DNA of 64,000 nucleotides from Flavobacteriales bacterium UBA6770 (lineage in GTDB: Bacteria > Bacteroidota > Bacteroidia > Flavobacteriales_G > Salibacteraceae), in assembly GCA_905181875.1 (NCBI GenBank), contig CAJIZH010000003.1, positions 558,001 to 622,000 on the forward strand, written 5' to 3'. The position numbers and the translations under genes are program-made. This document shows, piece by piece, positions 48,109 to 58,000 of this stretch. A model generated the notes under the pieces. It saw only the letters and a list, made by a program, of their open reading frames with translations. It did not search any database and was not told the DNA's origin. The stretch's first letter is position 1, and every line of letters begins with the position of its first letter.

Positions 48109-49467
48109 TTAAACGACTCCTTGAGCCATCATTGCATCTGCAACTTTTATGAAACCAGCTACATTAGCACCGGTTACATAATCAACATATCCGTCCTCAC
48201 GTGTTCCGTACTTAACACAATCTGCGTGAATAGACTTCATAATATTTTTAAGTTTCTCGTCAACTTCTTCTCCTGACCAATTATATCGCATAGAATTTTG
48301 ACTCATTTCTAAGCCAGAAACAGCAACACCACCTGCATTAGAAGCCTTACCTGGAGAATACATTACTTTATTTTGCTCAAACACATGCATTGCCTCTGGT
48401 GAACAAGGCATGTTAGCGCCCTCTGTAACCGCCATAACGCCATTACTCACTAATGTGCTAGCATCAGCTTCAAGCAATTCATTTTGAGTAGCACATGGCA
48501 GTGCTATTTCGCATTTTACACCCCAAGGTTTTTGACCTTCGTGAAATTCTACACCATCATACTTGTCTGCGATTTCTTTTACTCTACCTCTTCTTACATT
48601 CTTCAATTCCTTAATGAATTCAAGGTGTTCTGAATGAAATCCATTTGGAGCATGTACATATCCAGAAGAATCGGATACCGTCAACACTCTTCCACCTAAA
48701 TGGATCACTTTTTCAAGTGCGTATTGAGCAACATTTCCAGATCCAGAAATAACAACAGTTTTACCTTTTATAGATTCGCCTTTAGTTTCTAGCATATTGT
48801 GTGTAAAATATACAGCACCATATCCAGTTGCTTCAGGACGAATTAATGAACCTCCAAATTCTCTACCTTTTCCGGTAAGAACTCCTGTAAATTCATTTCT
48901 AATTCTTTTATATTGTCCGAACATGAACCCAATTTCTCTCCCACCAACACCAATATCACCAGCAGGCACATCAGTATTAGGACCAATATGACGACATAAT
49001 TCTGTCATAAAACTTTGACAAAATTTCATTACTTCATTATCTGATTTTCCTTTGGGATCAAAATCAGCTCCACCTTTACCTCCGCCCATTGGCAAAGTAG
49101 TTAAGCTATTTTTGAATACTTGTTCAAAGGCCAGGAACTTAAGTATACTGAGATCCACACTAGGGTGAAAACGCAATCCACCTTTATAAGGTCCAATTGC
49201 CGAGTTCATCTCGATACGGTAACCTCTATTTATTTGAATTGCACCTTTATCATCTAGCCATGGTACTCTGAACATTAAAACGCGTTCAGGCTCAACCATT
49301 CTTTCAAGAATTTTGGCTTGCTTATACTTTGGGTTTGCTTCTATATAAGGGATAACTGTTTCCGCTACTTCTTGGACTGCTTGCAAAAACTCAGGTTGTT
49401 GCTCGTCTCTTTTACTAACAGACTCCATGAATTTATTCACTTGAGCCTCGTACTTATTATTTGCCAT
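48109..49467 (-). CDS. gdhA: glutamate dehydrogenase (NADP-type)
   Basis: This 452-residue hexameric-type glutamate dehydrogenase interconverts 2-oxoglutarate plus ammonium and glutamate. Visible are GYRIEMNSAIGPYKGGLRFHP, the catalytic-lysine motif LPMGGGKGGADFDP (near residue 130), DVPAGDIGVGGREIGFMFG, the dinucleotide-binding turn VISGSGNVAQYALEK (near 238) and EGANMPC. The length and the motif SGSGNVAQYA fit the assimilatory NADP-dependent GdhA family; cofactor preference is inferred from family. It has its own promoter (49498-49505) and a strong terminator, so it is monocistronic. Confidence 0.96.
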   Translation of the reverse strand: MANNKYEAQVNKFMESVSKRDEQQPEFLQAVQEVAETVIPYIEANPKYKQAKILERMVEPERVLMFRVPWLDDKGAIQINRGYRIEMNSAIGPYKGGLRFHPSVDLSILKFLAFEQVFKNSLTTLPMGGGKGGADFDPKGKSDNEVMKFCQSFMTELCRHIGPNTDVPAGDIGVGGREIGFMFGQYKRIRNEFTGVLTGKGREFGGSLIRPEATGYGAVYFTHNMLETKGESIKGKTVVISGSGNVAQYALEKVIHLGGRVLTVSDSSGYVHAPNGFHSEHLEFIKELKNVRRGRVKEIADKYDGVEFHEGQKPWGVKCEIALPCATQNELLEADASTLVSNGVMAVTEGANMPCSPEAMHVFEQNKVMYSPGKASNAGGVAVSGLEMSQNSMRYNWSGEEVDEKLKNIMKSIHADCVKYGTREDGYVDYVTGANVAGFIKVADAMMAQGVV

Positions 49468-49497
49468 TTTTTGTTTAAAAGGTTATTAAAAGTGAGG

Positions 49498-49505
49498 CAA
49501 AAGTA
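49498..49505 (-). promoter_or_regulatory. gdhA promoter -7 element TACTTTTG
   Basis: TACTTTTG on the minus strand matches TAnnTTTG and lies about 30 bp upstream of the gdhA ATG. Confidence 0.6.
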
Positions 49506-49573
49506 GGTAAAATTGAAGCGTTTAAGACTCCCTTAAAGAATAGCGCAATTAATTGTACTTCAGTGACTTAAGG

Positions 49574-50569
49574 CTACCTTACGCTAAGGGTTGATTCAGT
49601 ATAAGATTCCTTCGTAAAATAAACTGGTTTAAAGTTATAAACTTGACGTTCATAGCTAAACGCAATTACCTTGGTTATATAATCGCCTCTGGTTAATTTT
49701 AGTAGATCTGTTTGAGTAAACGCCACTCCGCTAAATCCTCCTTCGCTACGTTTTTCTACAATCAAAGTTCCGTTGATTGTTTCGATCCGAAACTTCACAG
49801 AATCTGCTAAGAAAATCGGATCTTTAACTCTCATATTGTATACTGTATCAATTCCACGCACAAAAGTTTTTGGAGAAACGATTGCCGAAATATCTGGAAA
49901 CTCTACAGAACCAATATTTTCCACAATAGTTGGAAATTTACTCCCCCCTTCAGCGCTCCATCTCACTCCTTCATTAAAATACCAAGAAGAATCCTCGCTA
50001 TGGAATGAATATGAATTATCAGAATTATTAGTGAGGCCTTGTCCGTTAACGTTTACAGCCCCAATAGCAACTAAAAAATTAGTTGTGTCATACATAGTAA
50101 CTAAAGCACTTGCCTTGATATTAATTAATAGCCCTGGGGTAATAGGATCAAACTCGTAACGATTTCTAGCGTAGAAATACCCCTCTGCATCATCGAAGAC
50201 AGGATAATCTTCAATTGCCTCACGATCACCAGAAATTATAGTTACGTCTTGCATGTAGGTATCTTTCCCTCCTTCATTTTCAACCATCAGAGATACCTTA
50301 TACGTGCCTCCCAACAAAAACCTATGAGTAGGGCTCGTTGCAACTATCTCTTCAGCATTTGCTGAGTTGTCACCAAAATCCCATTTTAACTTAGTGATTT
50401 CACCAGCCGATGTATTGCTAAAATGAACAATTCCACCATTCTCTTGGCTAAAAACAAAACTAGCTCTTGGTGGTTTTTGTTTACACGAAAACAATACCAA
50501 ACCCAATACACCAATTATTATTACGGATATATTTTTAACCTTCCTCACTACCTTTTTGTTACAGTTCAA
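49574..50569 (-). CDS. PKD-domain lipoprotein
   Basis: This 331-residue protein begins with a basic stretch, a hydrophobic segment and a lipobox-like LVLFSC (Cys near residue 29), so it should be a lipoprotein. One PKD domain follows (about 35-112, ITKLKWDFGDNSANAEE, THRFLLGGTYKVSLMVENEG), then a beta-rich domain of about 200 residues with no recognised family. The start is TTG at 50569; GTG eight codons in is an alternative that still keeps the lipobox. It lies between gdhA and prs but is not close to either, so it is probably transcribed alone. The function is unknown. Confidence 0.78.
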   Translation of the reverse strand: MNCNKKVVRKVKNISVIIIGVLGLVLFSCKQKPPRASFVFSQENGGIVHFSNTSAGEITKLKWDFGDNSANAEEIVATSPTHRFLLGGTYKVSLMVENEGGKDTYMQDVTIISGDREAIEDYPVFDDAEGYFYARNRYEFDPITPGLLINIKASALVTMYDTTNFLVAIGAVNVNGQGLTNNSDNSYSFHSEDSSWYFNEGVRWSAEGGSKFPTIVENIGSVEFPDISAIVSPKTFVRGIDTVYNMRVKDPIFLADSVKFRIETINGTLIVEKRSEGGFSGVAFTQTDLLKLTRGDYITKVIAFSYERQVYNFKPVYFTKESYTESTLSVR

Positions 50570-50692
50570 TCGACTGTAAAATTAGCAATTTTTGAAAGTC
50601 ATAAATTGTTCATTTTTGATTGTCTTTATGTCATGATATGATGCTAATTGATTTCCAATGGTTTACGCCTCTTTTTTAGACCTAAAAAAAGC

Positions 50693-50724
50693 TTGTTTAA
50701 TGCTATGGAAATTATCTACATTTG
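50693..50724 (+). promoter_or_regulatory. prs promoter (TTG / TACATTTG)
   Basis: TTG at 50693-50695 and TACATTTG at 50717-50724 are 21 bp apart, matching the Bacteroidota -33/-7 arrangement. The promoter lies within the longest open frame, which shows that the true prs start is the ATG at 50747 and not a codon further upstream. Confidence 0.7.
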
Positions 50725-50746
50725 CAGCCCGATTTTTAGAAGAAAA

Positions 50747-51682
50747 ATGATATCACCACACGTTAAAATATTTGCAGGTAGTGCCTCAGAAGAATTAGGA
50801 AAGAGCATCGCTCAATCCTCCGAATCTGATTTGGGCAAGGTATCTATGTTGCGCTTTAGTGATGGTGAATTCCAGCCTTCTTTTGAAGAAACTGTTCGAG
50901 GTGATTCTGTTTTTATTATTCAAAGTACCATTCCACCAGCTGATAATTTGATGGAACTGTTACTTATGGTCGATGCTGCTAAAAGAGCTTCAGCTAAGGA
51001 AATAATTGCAGTAGTACCGTATTTTGGGTTTGCTCGCCAGGATAGAAAAGACAAACCGCGAGTCGCTATTGGTGCTAAGTTAGTAGCTAATATGCTATCC
51101 GCTGCTGGTATCACAAGAATAATAACAATGGATTTGCATGCTGATCAAATTCAGGGGTTTTTCGAAGTTCCTGTTGATCATTTATATGCTAGCTCCATTT
51201 TCATTCCATATCTAAAGTCGATTAATTTAGGAAACTTAATTATTGCTGCTCCAGATACTGGCGGAACTAAAAGAGCAAATTCTTATGCTAAGTTTTTAGA
51301 TTGTGGTCTAGCAATATGCTACAAGCAACGAAAGAAAGCAAACGAGGTGGCTGACATGACTGTTATTGGAGACGTTGCAGGAAAAGACGTCGTCTTAGTT
51401 GATGACTTAATTGACACTGCTGGAACCCTTTCAAAAGCAGCAGACATGATGTTTGACCATGGTGCCAAATCGGTAAGAGCTCTTATTACGCACGCTGTGT
51501 TAAGCGGCCCAGCCTACGAAAGAATAGAAAATTCAAAATTGACTGAATTAGTTGTTACGGATACTATTCCGTTAAAACATCAGTCAGACAAAATTCGCGT
51601 GCTTACTGTAGCGAATTTATTTAGTAATGTAATAGAAAATGTAATTCACAAAAAATCAATTAGTTCTCACTTTTTGATTTAA
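50747..51682 (+). CDS. prs: ribose-phosphate pyrophosphokinase
   Basis: This enzyme makes PRPP from ribose 5-phosphate and ATP, for nucleotide, histidine and tryptophan synthesis. The 311 residues are normal for the family. Visible are FSDGEFQPSFEETVRG, the ATP-loop region YFGFARQDRKDKPR, the TMDLHADQIQGFF motif and the PRPP-binding loop DVVLVDDLIDTAGTL (about residues 213-227). The start is set by the promoter at 50693-50724. rplY follows after 16 bp and pth after that, so prs, rplY and pth probably form one transcript. Confidence 0.97.
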   Translation: MISPHVKIFAGSASEELGKSIAQSSESDLGKVSMLRFSDGEFQPSFEETVRGDSVFIIQSTIPPADNLMELLLMVDAAKRASAKEIIAVVPYFGFARQDRKDKPRVAIGAKLVANMLSAAGITRIITMDLHADQIQGFFEVPVDHLYASSIFIPYLKSINLGNLIIAAPDTGGTKRANSYAKFLDCGLAICYKQRKKANEVADMTVIGDVAGKDVVLVDDLIDTAGTLSKAADMMFDHGAKSVRALITHAVLSGPAYERIENSKLTELVVTDTIPLKHQSDKIRVLTVANLFSNVIENVIHKKSISSHFLI

Positions 51683-51698
51683 ACAATAATAGAATAAG

Positions 51699-52322
51699 AT
51701 GGAAGCAATTGCTATCAAAGGATCAGCTAGAAAAGCTGTAGGAAAAAAAGATTCTAAGTCTTTAAGAAAAGAAGGAATGGTTCCTTGTGTTATCTATGGC
51801 GCAAATGATCCTGTTCATTTTGTGGTTGACGAAAGACATTTCAAAGGTTTGGTATATACTCCAAATGTATATGTAGTTAACGTTGATGTTGATGGAACAA
51901 GTTACACAACTTACCTCAAAGACATTCAATTTCACCCAGTGACTGACAGAATAATGCATGCTGATTTCTTTGCTCCTAGAGCGGATCAAGAAGTAAGCCT
52001 TAAGATTCCTGTAAGAACTAACGGTGCTGCAATAGGTGTTTTGAATGGTGGGCGTTTGAGAGTTCCTCAAAGAAAAATTACTGTTCAAGGTCTATTGTCC
52101 GCAATGCCAGATAATGTCGAAATCGAAATCGGACACTTAAAAATTGGAACAGGGGTTAGAATATGTGACCTTTCAATGCCTGGAGTTGAATTTACTGATG
52201 CTTCTAACAACTATGCTGTATTCATCAAAACTGCTCGTGGAGCAATTGAAGATGAATTAGGTGGTGAAGAAGGTGATGTTGCTGAAGGAGCTGAAACTTC
52301 AGCTGCTGAAACTCCAGCGTAA
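51699..52322 (+). CDS. rplY: 50S ribosomal protein L25/general stress protein Ctc
   Basis: This is the 207-residue long form of bL25 (CTC type), which binds 5S rRNA. The N-terminal L25 domain is clear (RKAVGKKDSKSLRKEGMVPCVIYG, YLKDIQFHPVTDRIMHADFF), followed by the C-terminal beta domain (LKIPVRTNGAAIGVLNGGRL, VRICDLSMPGVEF) and an acidic tail rich in Glu, Gly and Ala. It sits between prs and pth, the usual order in Bacteroidota. Confidence 0.97.
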   Translation: MEAIAIKGSARKAVGKKDSKSLRKEGMVPCVIYGANDPVHFVVDERHFKGLVYTPNVYVVNVDVDGTSYTTYLKDIQFHPVTDRIMHADFFAPRADQEVSLKIPVRTNGAAIGVLNGGRLRVPQRKITVQGLLSAMPDNVEIEIGHLKIGTGVRICDLSMPGVEFTDASNNYAVFIKTARGAIEDELGGEEGDVAEGAETSAAETPA

Positions 52323-52327
52323 CTAAA

Positions 52328-52891
52328 ATGAAGTATCTAGTTGTAGGCCTAGGAAACCCTGGTGCTGAATACGAAAATACTAGACATAATATAGGTTTTT
52401 TGATATTGGACGCACTCGCTAGTGCGTCCAATTCTATTTTTAGCCCAGATCGTTATGCCGATGTTTGTTCAATTAAATCAAAGGGGCGTCAATTTATACT
52501 CATAAAGCCTTCTACATTTATGAACTTAAGTGGAAAGGCTGTTCGGTATTGGATGGAAAAAGAAAAAATCGACCTAGAAAATATCATTATAATTACCGAT
52601 GACCTTGCTTTACCCTTCGGGAAAATTAGAATTCGAAAAAAAGGAAGTGATGGCGGGCATAATGGATTAAAAAGCATAAACGAATTACTAGGTACTCAGC
52701 AATACAATCGATTGCGATTCGGAATTGGAAGTGAGTTTAGCAAAGGAAAGCAAGTAGATTATGTGCTTGGTCATTGGAATAGTGACGAATCAAAAACAAT
52801 CAAAGAAAGGATTGAGATTGCGCATAAAGGGGCTGTGGCAATAGGTCTCGCTGGCGTCAACAGAGCTATGGGCGACTTTAATGGCCGCTAA
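52328..52891 (+). CDS. pth: peptidyl-tRNA hydrolase
   Basis: This enzyme releases tRNA from peptidyl-tRNA dropped by ribosomes. The 187 residues carry the family signature: VVGLGNPGAEYENTRHNIGF with catalytic Asn and His near positions 10 and 20, KPSTFMNLSGKAV, IITDDLALPFGKIRI, and GSDGGHNGLKSI with Asn. It starts 5 bp after rplY. The 3' gap to pssA (52892-53024) has no clear terminator. Confidence 0.97.
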   Translation: MKYLVVGLGNPGAEYENTRHNIGFLILDALASASNSIFSPDRYADVCSIKSKGRQFILIKPSTFMNLSGKAVRYWMEKEKIDLENIIIITDDLALPFGKIRIRKKGSDGGHNGLKSINELLGTQQYNRLRFGIGSEFSKGKQVDYVLGHWNSDESKTIKERIEIAHKGAVAIGLAGVNRAMGDFNGR

Positions 52892-53024
52892 ATAGAGAAT
52901 ATTCCAACTCTCTTTTATTTGGCTTTAGTTATCCAAAATAAATTACTAAAAGAGGAGATTAACTATCTTACAACTTAAGAAATCATACAAAAGAACTGCC
53001 TTTAATTTTTATCGGTTAGGTTTT

Positions 53025-53855
53025 TTAAATTGATATTACTATCAATTCAGCAATCAAAATTGGAATAACTAACCACTGAACATATGGCATTCCCTTCAAA
53101 TATTTTATATCATGTATAAAAGCAAATGCGATTGTTAATACTGCAATAATTAGAAATGAATACCTCCAAGTGTTATTTTTCCAACTTAAATTCTTGAATT
53201 TGAACGACAAAATTGGCAAAGGAAGGACCATTAAAAAGGCCAGACAAATTCCAACAAATACATAAAACCAAACATTGGTAATGAAAAGCATTATACCAAT
53301 ATCTGTATTGTTCCAGTAGTAAATTCCTGCTAATTGTATGAATTCATTAACCGAATGTGGGATATATGAATTCAAATAATACTGCCAATGCATAACTATT
53401 GGCAAACCAGCAACAAAAATAGCTGCTGCTGGAGTTGGAATTCCAACAAAATGATCGGCCTGATTTTCGTCAATATTAAATTTAGCCAATCGTAATGCAC
53501 CAAATAGTGGAATTAAAAATCCACTACAAGCCATTACAAAAGCGGATATTGGCACCTCATCGAAATTAGAGAAATAATAACCTTTAGCAGAAAGGATGAG
53601 ATTAAATAAAATAATTCCCGGCAATACTCCAAACGTAACCATGTCAGCTAAGCTATCCAATTGTTTACCTAACTCAGAGTGAGCGCCAATCATACGAGCT
53701 ATCATTCCATCAAAAAAGTCGAAAAACCCTCCAATAAAAATCATTACCGCAGCCCAATGCAGGGCCTCGTGAAAACTAAAATATATCCCCAAAACACCAC
53801 AAAATAGATTCGAAAGTGTAAAAAGATTTGGAATGAAATTTTTAATCGTTTGCAT
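53025..53855 (-). CDS. pssA: CDP-diacylglycerol--serine O-phosphatidyltransferase
   Basis: This integral membrane CDP-alcohol phosphatidyltransferase probably makes phosphatidylserine, the precursor of phosphatidylethanolamine. The 276 residues hold the signature D46-x2-D49-G50-x2-A53-R54-x8-G63-x3-D67-x3-D71 (in DFFDGMIARM and ELGKQLDSLAD) and about seven hydrophobic segments. The start is ATG 53855 (MQTIKNFIPNLFTLSN), the family's normal N-terminus; ten more open codons upstream are probably promoter. PssA rather than PgsA is inferred from the N-terminal PNLFTLSNLFCG motif and length. Confidence 0.88.
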   Translation of the reverse strand: MQTIKNFIPNLFTLSNLFCGVLGIYFSFHEALHWAAVMIFIGGFFDFFDGMIARMIGAHSELGKQLDSLADMVTFGVLPGIILFNLILSAKGYYFSNFDEVPISAFVMACSGFLIPLFGALRLAKFNIDENQADHFVGIPTPAAAIFVAGLPIVMHWQYYLNSYIPHSVNEFIQLAGIYYWNNTDIGIMLFITNVWFYVFVGICLAFLMVLPLPILSFKFKNLSWKNNTWRYSFLIIAVLTIAFAFIHDIKYLKGMPYVQWLVIPILIAELIVISI

Positions 53856-53963
53856 GGTACAAATGAAAACTAAAAAACCGTTCAATCATTAATCCTGTTG
53901 TCTTTACAATTTTTGTTGCAAAGCATAGTTTAAAGTACCAATCCAGTTATATTAGCACCTGCT

Positions 53964-55058
53964 ATGATTAGATTTTCAAAGCCTCAAATACAGAACCTAA
54001 TTTGGTTGTTTATTTTTAGCCTAATTGCCAATTTTGGTAATGCACAGGCAAGAAAATACTCCAATGAATTCCTTGCAATTGGTGTTGGTGCGCGAGCTAT
54101 GGCGCTATCAAAAGCTAATATTGCTACTGTTAATGACGTTACCAGTGGTTATTGGAATCCCGCTGGATTAGCTGGTCTCAAAAAAGACTACGCCGTTGGG
54201 TTAATGCATTCAGAATATTTTGCTGGTATTGCAAAGTATGATTACGCTGCTTTTGCCACTAAAATCGATGAACAATCTAGCGTTGGATTTTCATATATCC
54301 GGTTTGGAGTAGACGATATTCCAAACACTATTGATTTGGTAGATCAAAACGGAAATGTGAATTACGATAACATTACATCTTTTGCAGCAGTTGATAATGC
54401 GTTTATCCTTTCTTACGCAAGGTCTTTACCTGTTGAAGGGTTAACAATTGGAGGAAGTGCCAAGGTAATTTACAGAAAAGTTGGAGATTTTGCTCAAGCT
54501 TGGGGATTTGGGCTCGATGTAGGTGCTCAATATTTATATAAAAAATGGAATTTTGGGGCTACGATTAGGGATGTTACTTCTACGTTCAACGCATGGTCAT
54601 ACAGCCTAAACGAACGAACCATTGAAGTCTTTGAGCAAACTGATAATGAAATTCCAGAGAACGGACTAGAGATTACACTACCCCGACTAATCATAGGGGC
54701 AGGCAGATTATTTAAAGTGAAAAAATTCGGCATTCAACCAGAAGTAAATGTCGACATTACCACTGATGGACAGCGAAATACATTAATTCAAAGTGATCCT
54801 TTTAGTGTTGATCCTTATATGGGATTGGAATTGAGCTGGAATCAAATTGTTTATTTGAGAAGTGGCTTGGGTAACTTTCAAAAAATTCAAGCAGAAGTAG
54901 GTTCACATAAAGTAACCACATTTGAACCAAACATAGGAATTGGATTGAGTTTTAAAGGAGTAAGCATTGATTATGCGTTAACAGATATTGGAGATAATAG
55001 CGTAGCTTTATACTCTAATGTATTTTCGCTTAAAATAGATTTCAATAAACCAAAGTGA
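53964..55058 (+). CDS. porV: PorV-family T9SS outer-membrane protein
   Basis: This 364-residue FadL-like barrel protein has a signal peptide (ending FGNAQ, about residue 28) and the PorV/PorQ family core: NEFLAIGVGARAMALSKANIATVNDVTSGYWNPAGLAG near the N-terminus and barrel strands to the end (ALYSNVFSLKIDF). PorV (LptO) brings CTD-bearing cargo from the translocon to the PorU sortase. The gene overlaps the PorU-like gene by one base, which supports joint action. It may be the second-type PorV (often called PorV2) rather than the canonical one; the symbol is given at family level. Confidence 0.82.
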   Translation: MIRFSKPQIQNLIWLFIFSLIANFGNAQARKYSNEFLAIGVGARAMALSKANIATVNDVTSGYWNPAGLAGLKKDYAVGLMHSEYFAGIAKYDYAAFATKIDEQSSVGFSYIRFGVDDIPNTIDLVDQNGNVNYDNITSFAAVDNAFILSYARSLPVEGLTIGGSAKVIYRKVGDFAQAWGFGLDVGAQYLYKKWNFGATIRDVTSTFNAWSYSLNERTIEVFEQTDNEIPENGLEITLPRLIIGAGRLFKVKKFGIQPEVNVDITTDGQRNTLIQSDPFSVDPYMGLELSWNQIVYLRSGLGNFQKIQAEVGSHKVTTFEPNIGIGLSFKGVSIDYALTDIGDNSVALYSNVFSLKIDFNKPK

Positions 55059-58000
55059 TGAAACTGTTTCGGTTTTTTCTACTCTTCTTTATGCCTTTTT
55101 TTAGTCACGCTCAACCCTATGGTAATGAGTGGATTAATTACAACCAACAGTATCTCAAAATTTCAGTCACATCAAATGGCGTGTATAAACTTGAATATTC
55201 TGTTTTGAATTCAAGTTTGGCTGCAATTGGGGTTTCATTAGCGTCAATTGACCCAAAGAATTTTCAATTGTATGCTCGTGGGAAAGAACAGCCTATTGAT
55301 ATAATAGGTGAAAATGATGGACGCTTTGATGTCGCAGACTATCTCATATTTTGCGCTGAAACTAATGACGGCTGGTTTGATGATGGATTATATCAACTAG
55401 TAAATAAGCCCCGTTTAAATCCACATTTCAGCTTATTCAGTGATACAGCCACTTATTTCTTGACTTGGAATAATTCAACAAATAACATGCGTTACTCCGC
55501 AGACGACAACCTTAACTTTACCAATAAAAACAATAAAAGTTATTTTTTCTCGGAAATAATAAAGCCCTTTCAAAGTACTTACAACGTAGGTGAACTTGAT
55601 GGAGCTGGCGTTTCAGCACCTTTCTTCGTTGAAGGAGAAGGTTGGGGATCTCTTATATTATCCTCAAAATCTAGTCGATTTATTGATTTTCAGACTACGA
55701 ATGTTTACAACGGCACAAATGCGCCTGCAGGGACATTAACCACCACCGTAACTGGCATTTCTAATGCAACTGGCAGCCCAAATCACAGATTGGGTATTCA
55801 GTGGAATAGCTCCTCTATCCTAGATACCACATTTACAGGTTATGAGTTAGTCTATTCATCCAAACAAATTAACAGCTCAAGTTTTCAGCTTAATAATAAA
55901 GTATTATTTGAAAAATTAGCCCTTAGCCCTGAACCTGCAGTTGACTATATGACTGTCGGTTATGGAAAAGTTGAATACTCCCATAGTAGTTCATTATCGG
56001 GTGAGTCTTATATCGAAATGTGGGTTCCTCAAAATACAGATACATCCTATTTCAATTTTACGAATTTTTCTGCAGGATCGGTAAAATATATCTACGATTT
56101 AGAATTAGGAATCAAATATAAAACACAGCAGACTGGAACTACAATTAAAGTACTGATTGCTCCTGGAGCAAAAAGAAAATGCATTTTAACTTCGGAGAAT
56201 CAATATAATAATATCGGCACTTTGAGTCCCGTCAGTAATATCAATAGTACAAATGGATATTTCATTGACTATAAGAATTTGGCTCCCGATAGTGCATTCA
56301 TAATTGTGAGTCATCCTTCGATTTGGAGCGCTGCAAATCAATACGCCAACTATAAAAATCAAACTGGGAATTCAACCTTATTAGTTTCAATAAATGACTT
56401 GTATGATCAATATGCTTTTGGCATTTCCAAGCATCCATTAGCTATAAAAAATCTTGTTGAAAATCTGTTAATCACGAAATCTAGTGCACCTCCTAAATAT
56501 CTTTTTTTAGCTGGAAAGTCTATTAGAGGAAGCTATACACGAAAAAACCTTAGTAACAGATCTAAAAATAAAATTCCTACTATAGGCAGTCCACCTGCAG
56601 ATAACTTGTACGGTGCAACTCTCAGAGGAAATAACCCCAAATTATCAATTGCTATTGGAAGAATCGCTGCGGTTACAAATGATGATCTATTAAATTATTT
56701 AGAAAAAGTAAAACAGCACGATCAGCAAACACAACTTCAACCATTTAGCATCAATGACGCTATTTGGAAAAAAAGAGCAATTCATTTTATTGGAGGAAAT
56801 AATAAATTTGAACAAAATGTTTTCTCCGATTACATGAGTGGGTTTGAACAACTATTTACCTCGCCAAAAATGAATGGAAAGGTGCATTCATATAAACGCT
56901 TTAATACTGGCTCAAGTGGTACTATTCAATTTGATACCGTTCAACAATTAATCAATAGTGGCGTTTCGCTTTTAACCTTCTTTGGGCATGGCAGTAATGG
57001 CCAACTAGGCATAGACTTAGGAGATCCCTCCGACTATAATTTCGGAAGTAAGTACCCCTTATTTATTGCGAATAGTTGTAACGTCGGGGATTATCATTTA
57101 CCCAATGAGAACGCTGTATCTATTAACGAAAAATGGATGTTAACCAAAAATAAAGGAGCCATTGGGTTTATTGCCAGCACAAGTGCAGGATACCCAACAA
57201 ACCTTAACAAATACACTTCTAACTTATACAGTAATCTGGTAAATCTGAATTACGGAAATTCAATTGGGACGCTCATGCTCGCAGCATCAGCCGGCATGAA
57301 TTTAAACAACAAATTTGATGTAAGAACTGCGATGGAAATGAACCTTCACGGAGACCCTTCTATTATTCTAGCTTCTATTCAATATGCAGATTTTGCTATT
57401 GAAAGAGCATTTGTAAAGGCACCTGAAGTTGTTAGTGCTGATAATGCTTCATTTCAAATTTCGGTACCCGTCTATAACTTGGGAATGGGCACAGATAGTA
57501 TTGTAAAAATTCAATTGCAATGGCGATTTCCAAATGGCAGCGACAGCGTGTTTGTAAAAGAATTTAGAGATAATTCATTCGTGCAAAATGTGGTATTTGA
57601 CCTCCCTATTGATGAAAAAAACACAATTGGCGAGAACACTTTTAGTCTGCACGTTAATCCAGATTTAGTGATTAACGAAATTTACCCAACTCAAAACAAC
57701 GTTATCAATAATATCAGAATAAACATTACTTCGGATGATTTAATACCAATATGGCCAAAAAACTATGCTATCGTTCCAAGTAAAAATCTACAATTAGCAG
57801 CTAATACTGCTGATTTATTTGCTTCTGAAAGTGATTATGTTTTTGAATTGGATATCAACGATCAATACAATAGCCCAATGAAAAAAACTGCAACCATTCG
57901 CTCAAAAGGTGGTGTGATAATTTGGGACCCCAACATTGCGCATGCTCCTGACTCTGTAGTTTATTATTGGAGATGCTCACCCAAAAAAAATAATCCTGCT

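Noticed and set aside
50648-50746. Longer N-terminus for prs
   Set aside because: The upstream codons contain the promoter (TTG ... TACATTTG), and the family normally starts at the inner ATG.
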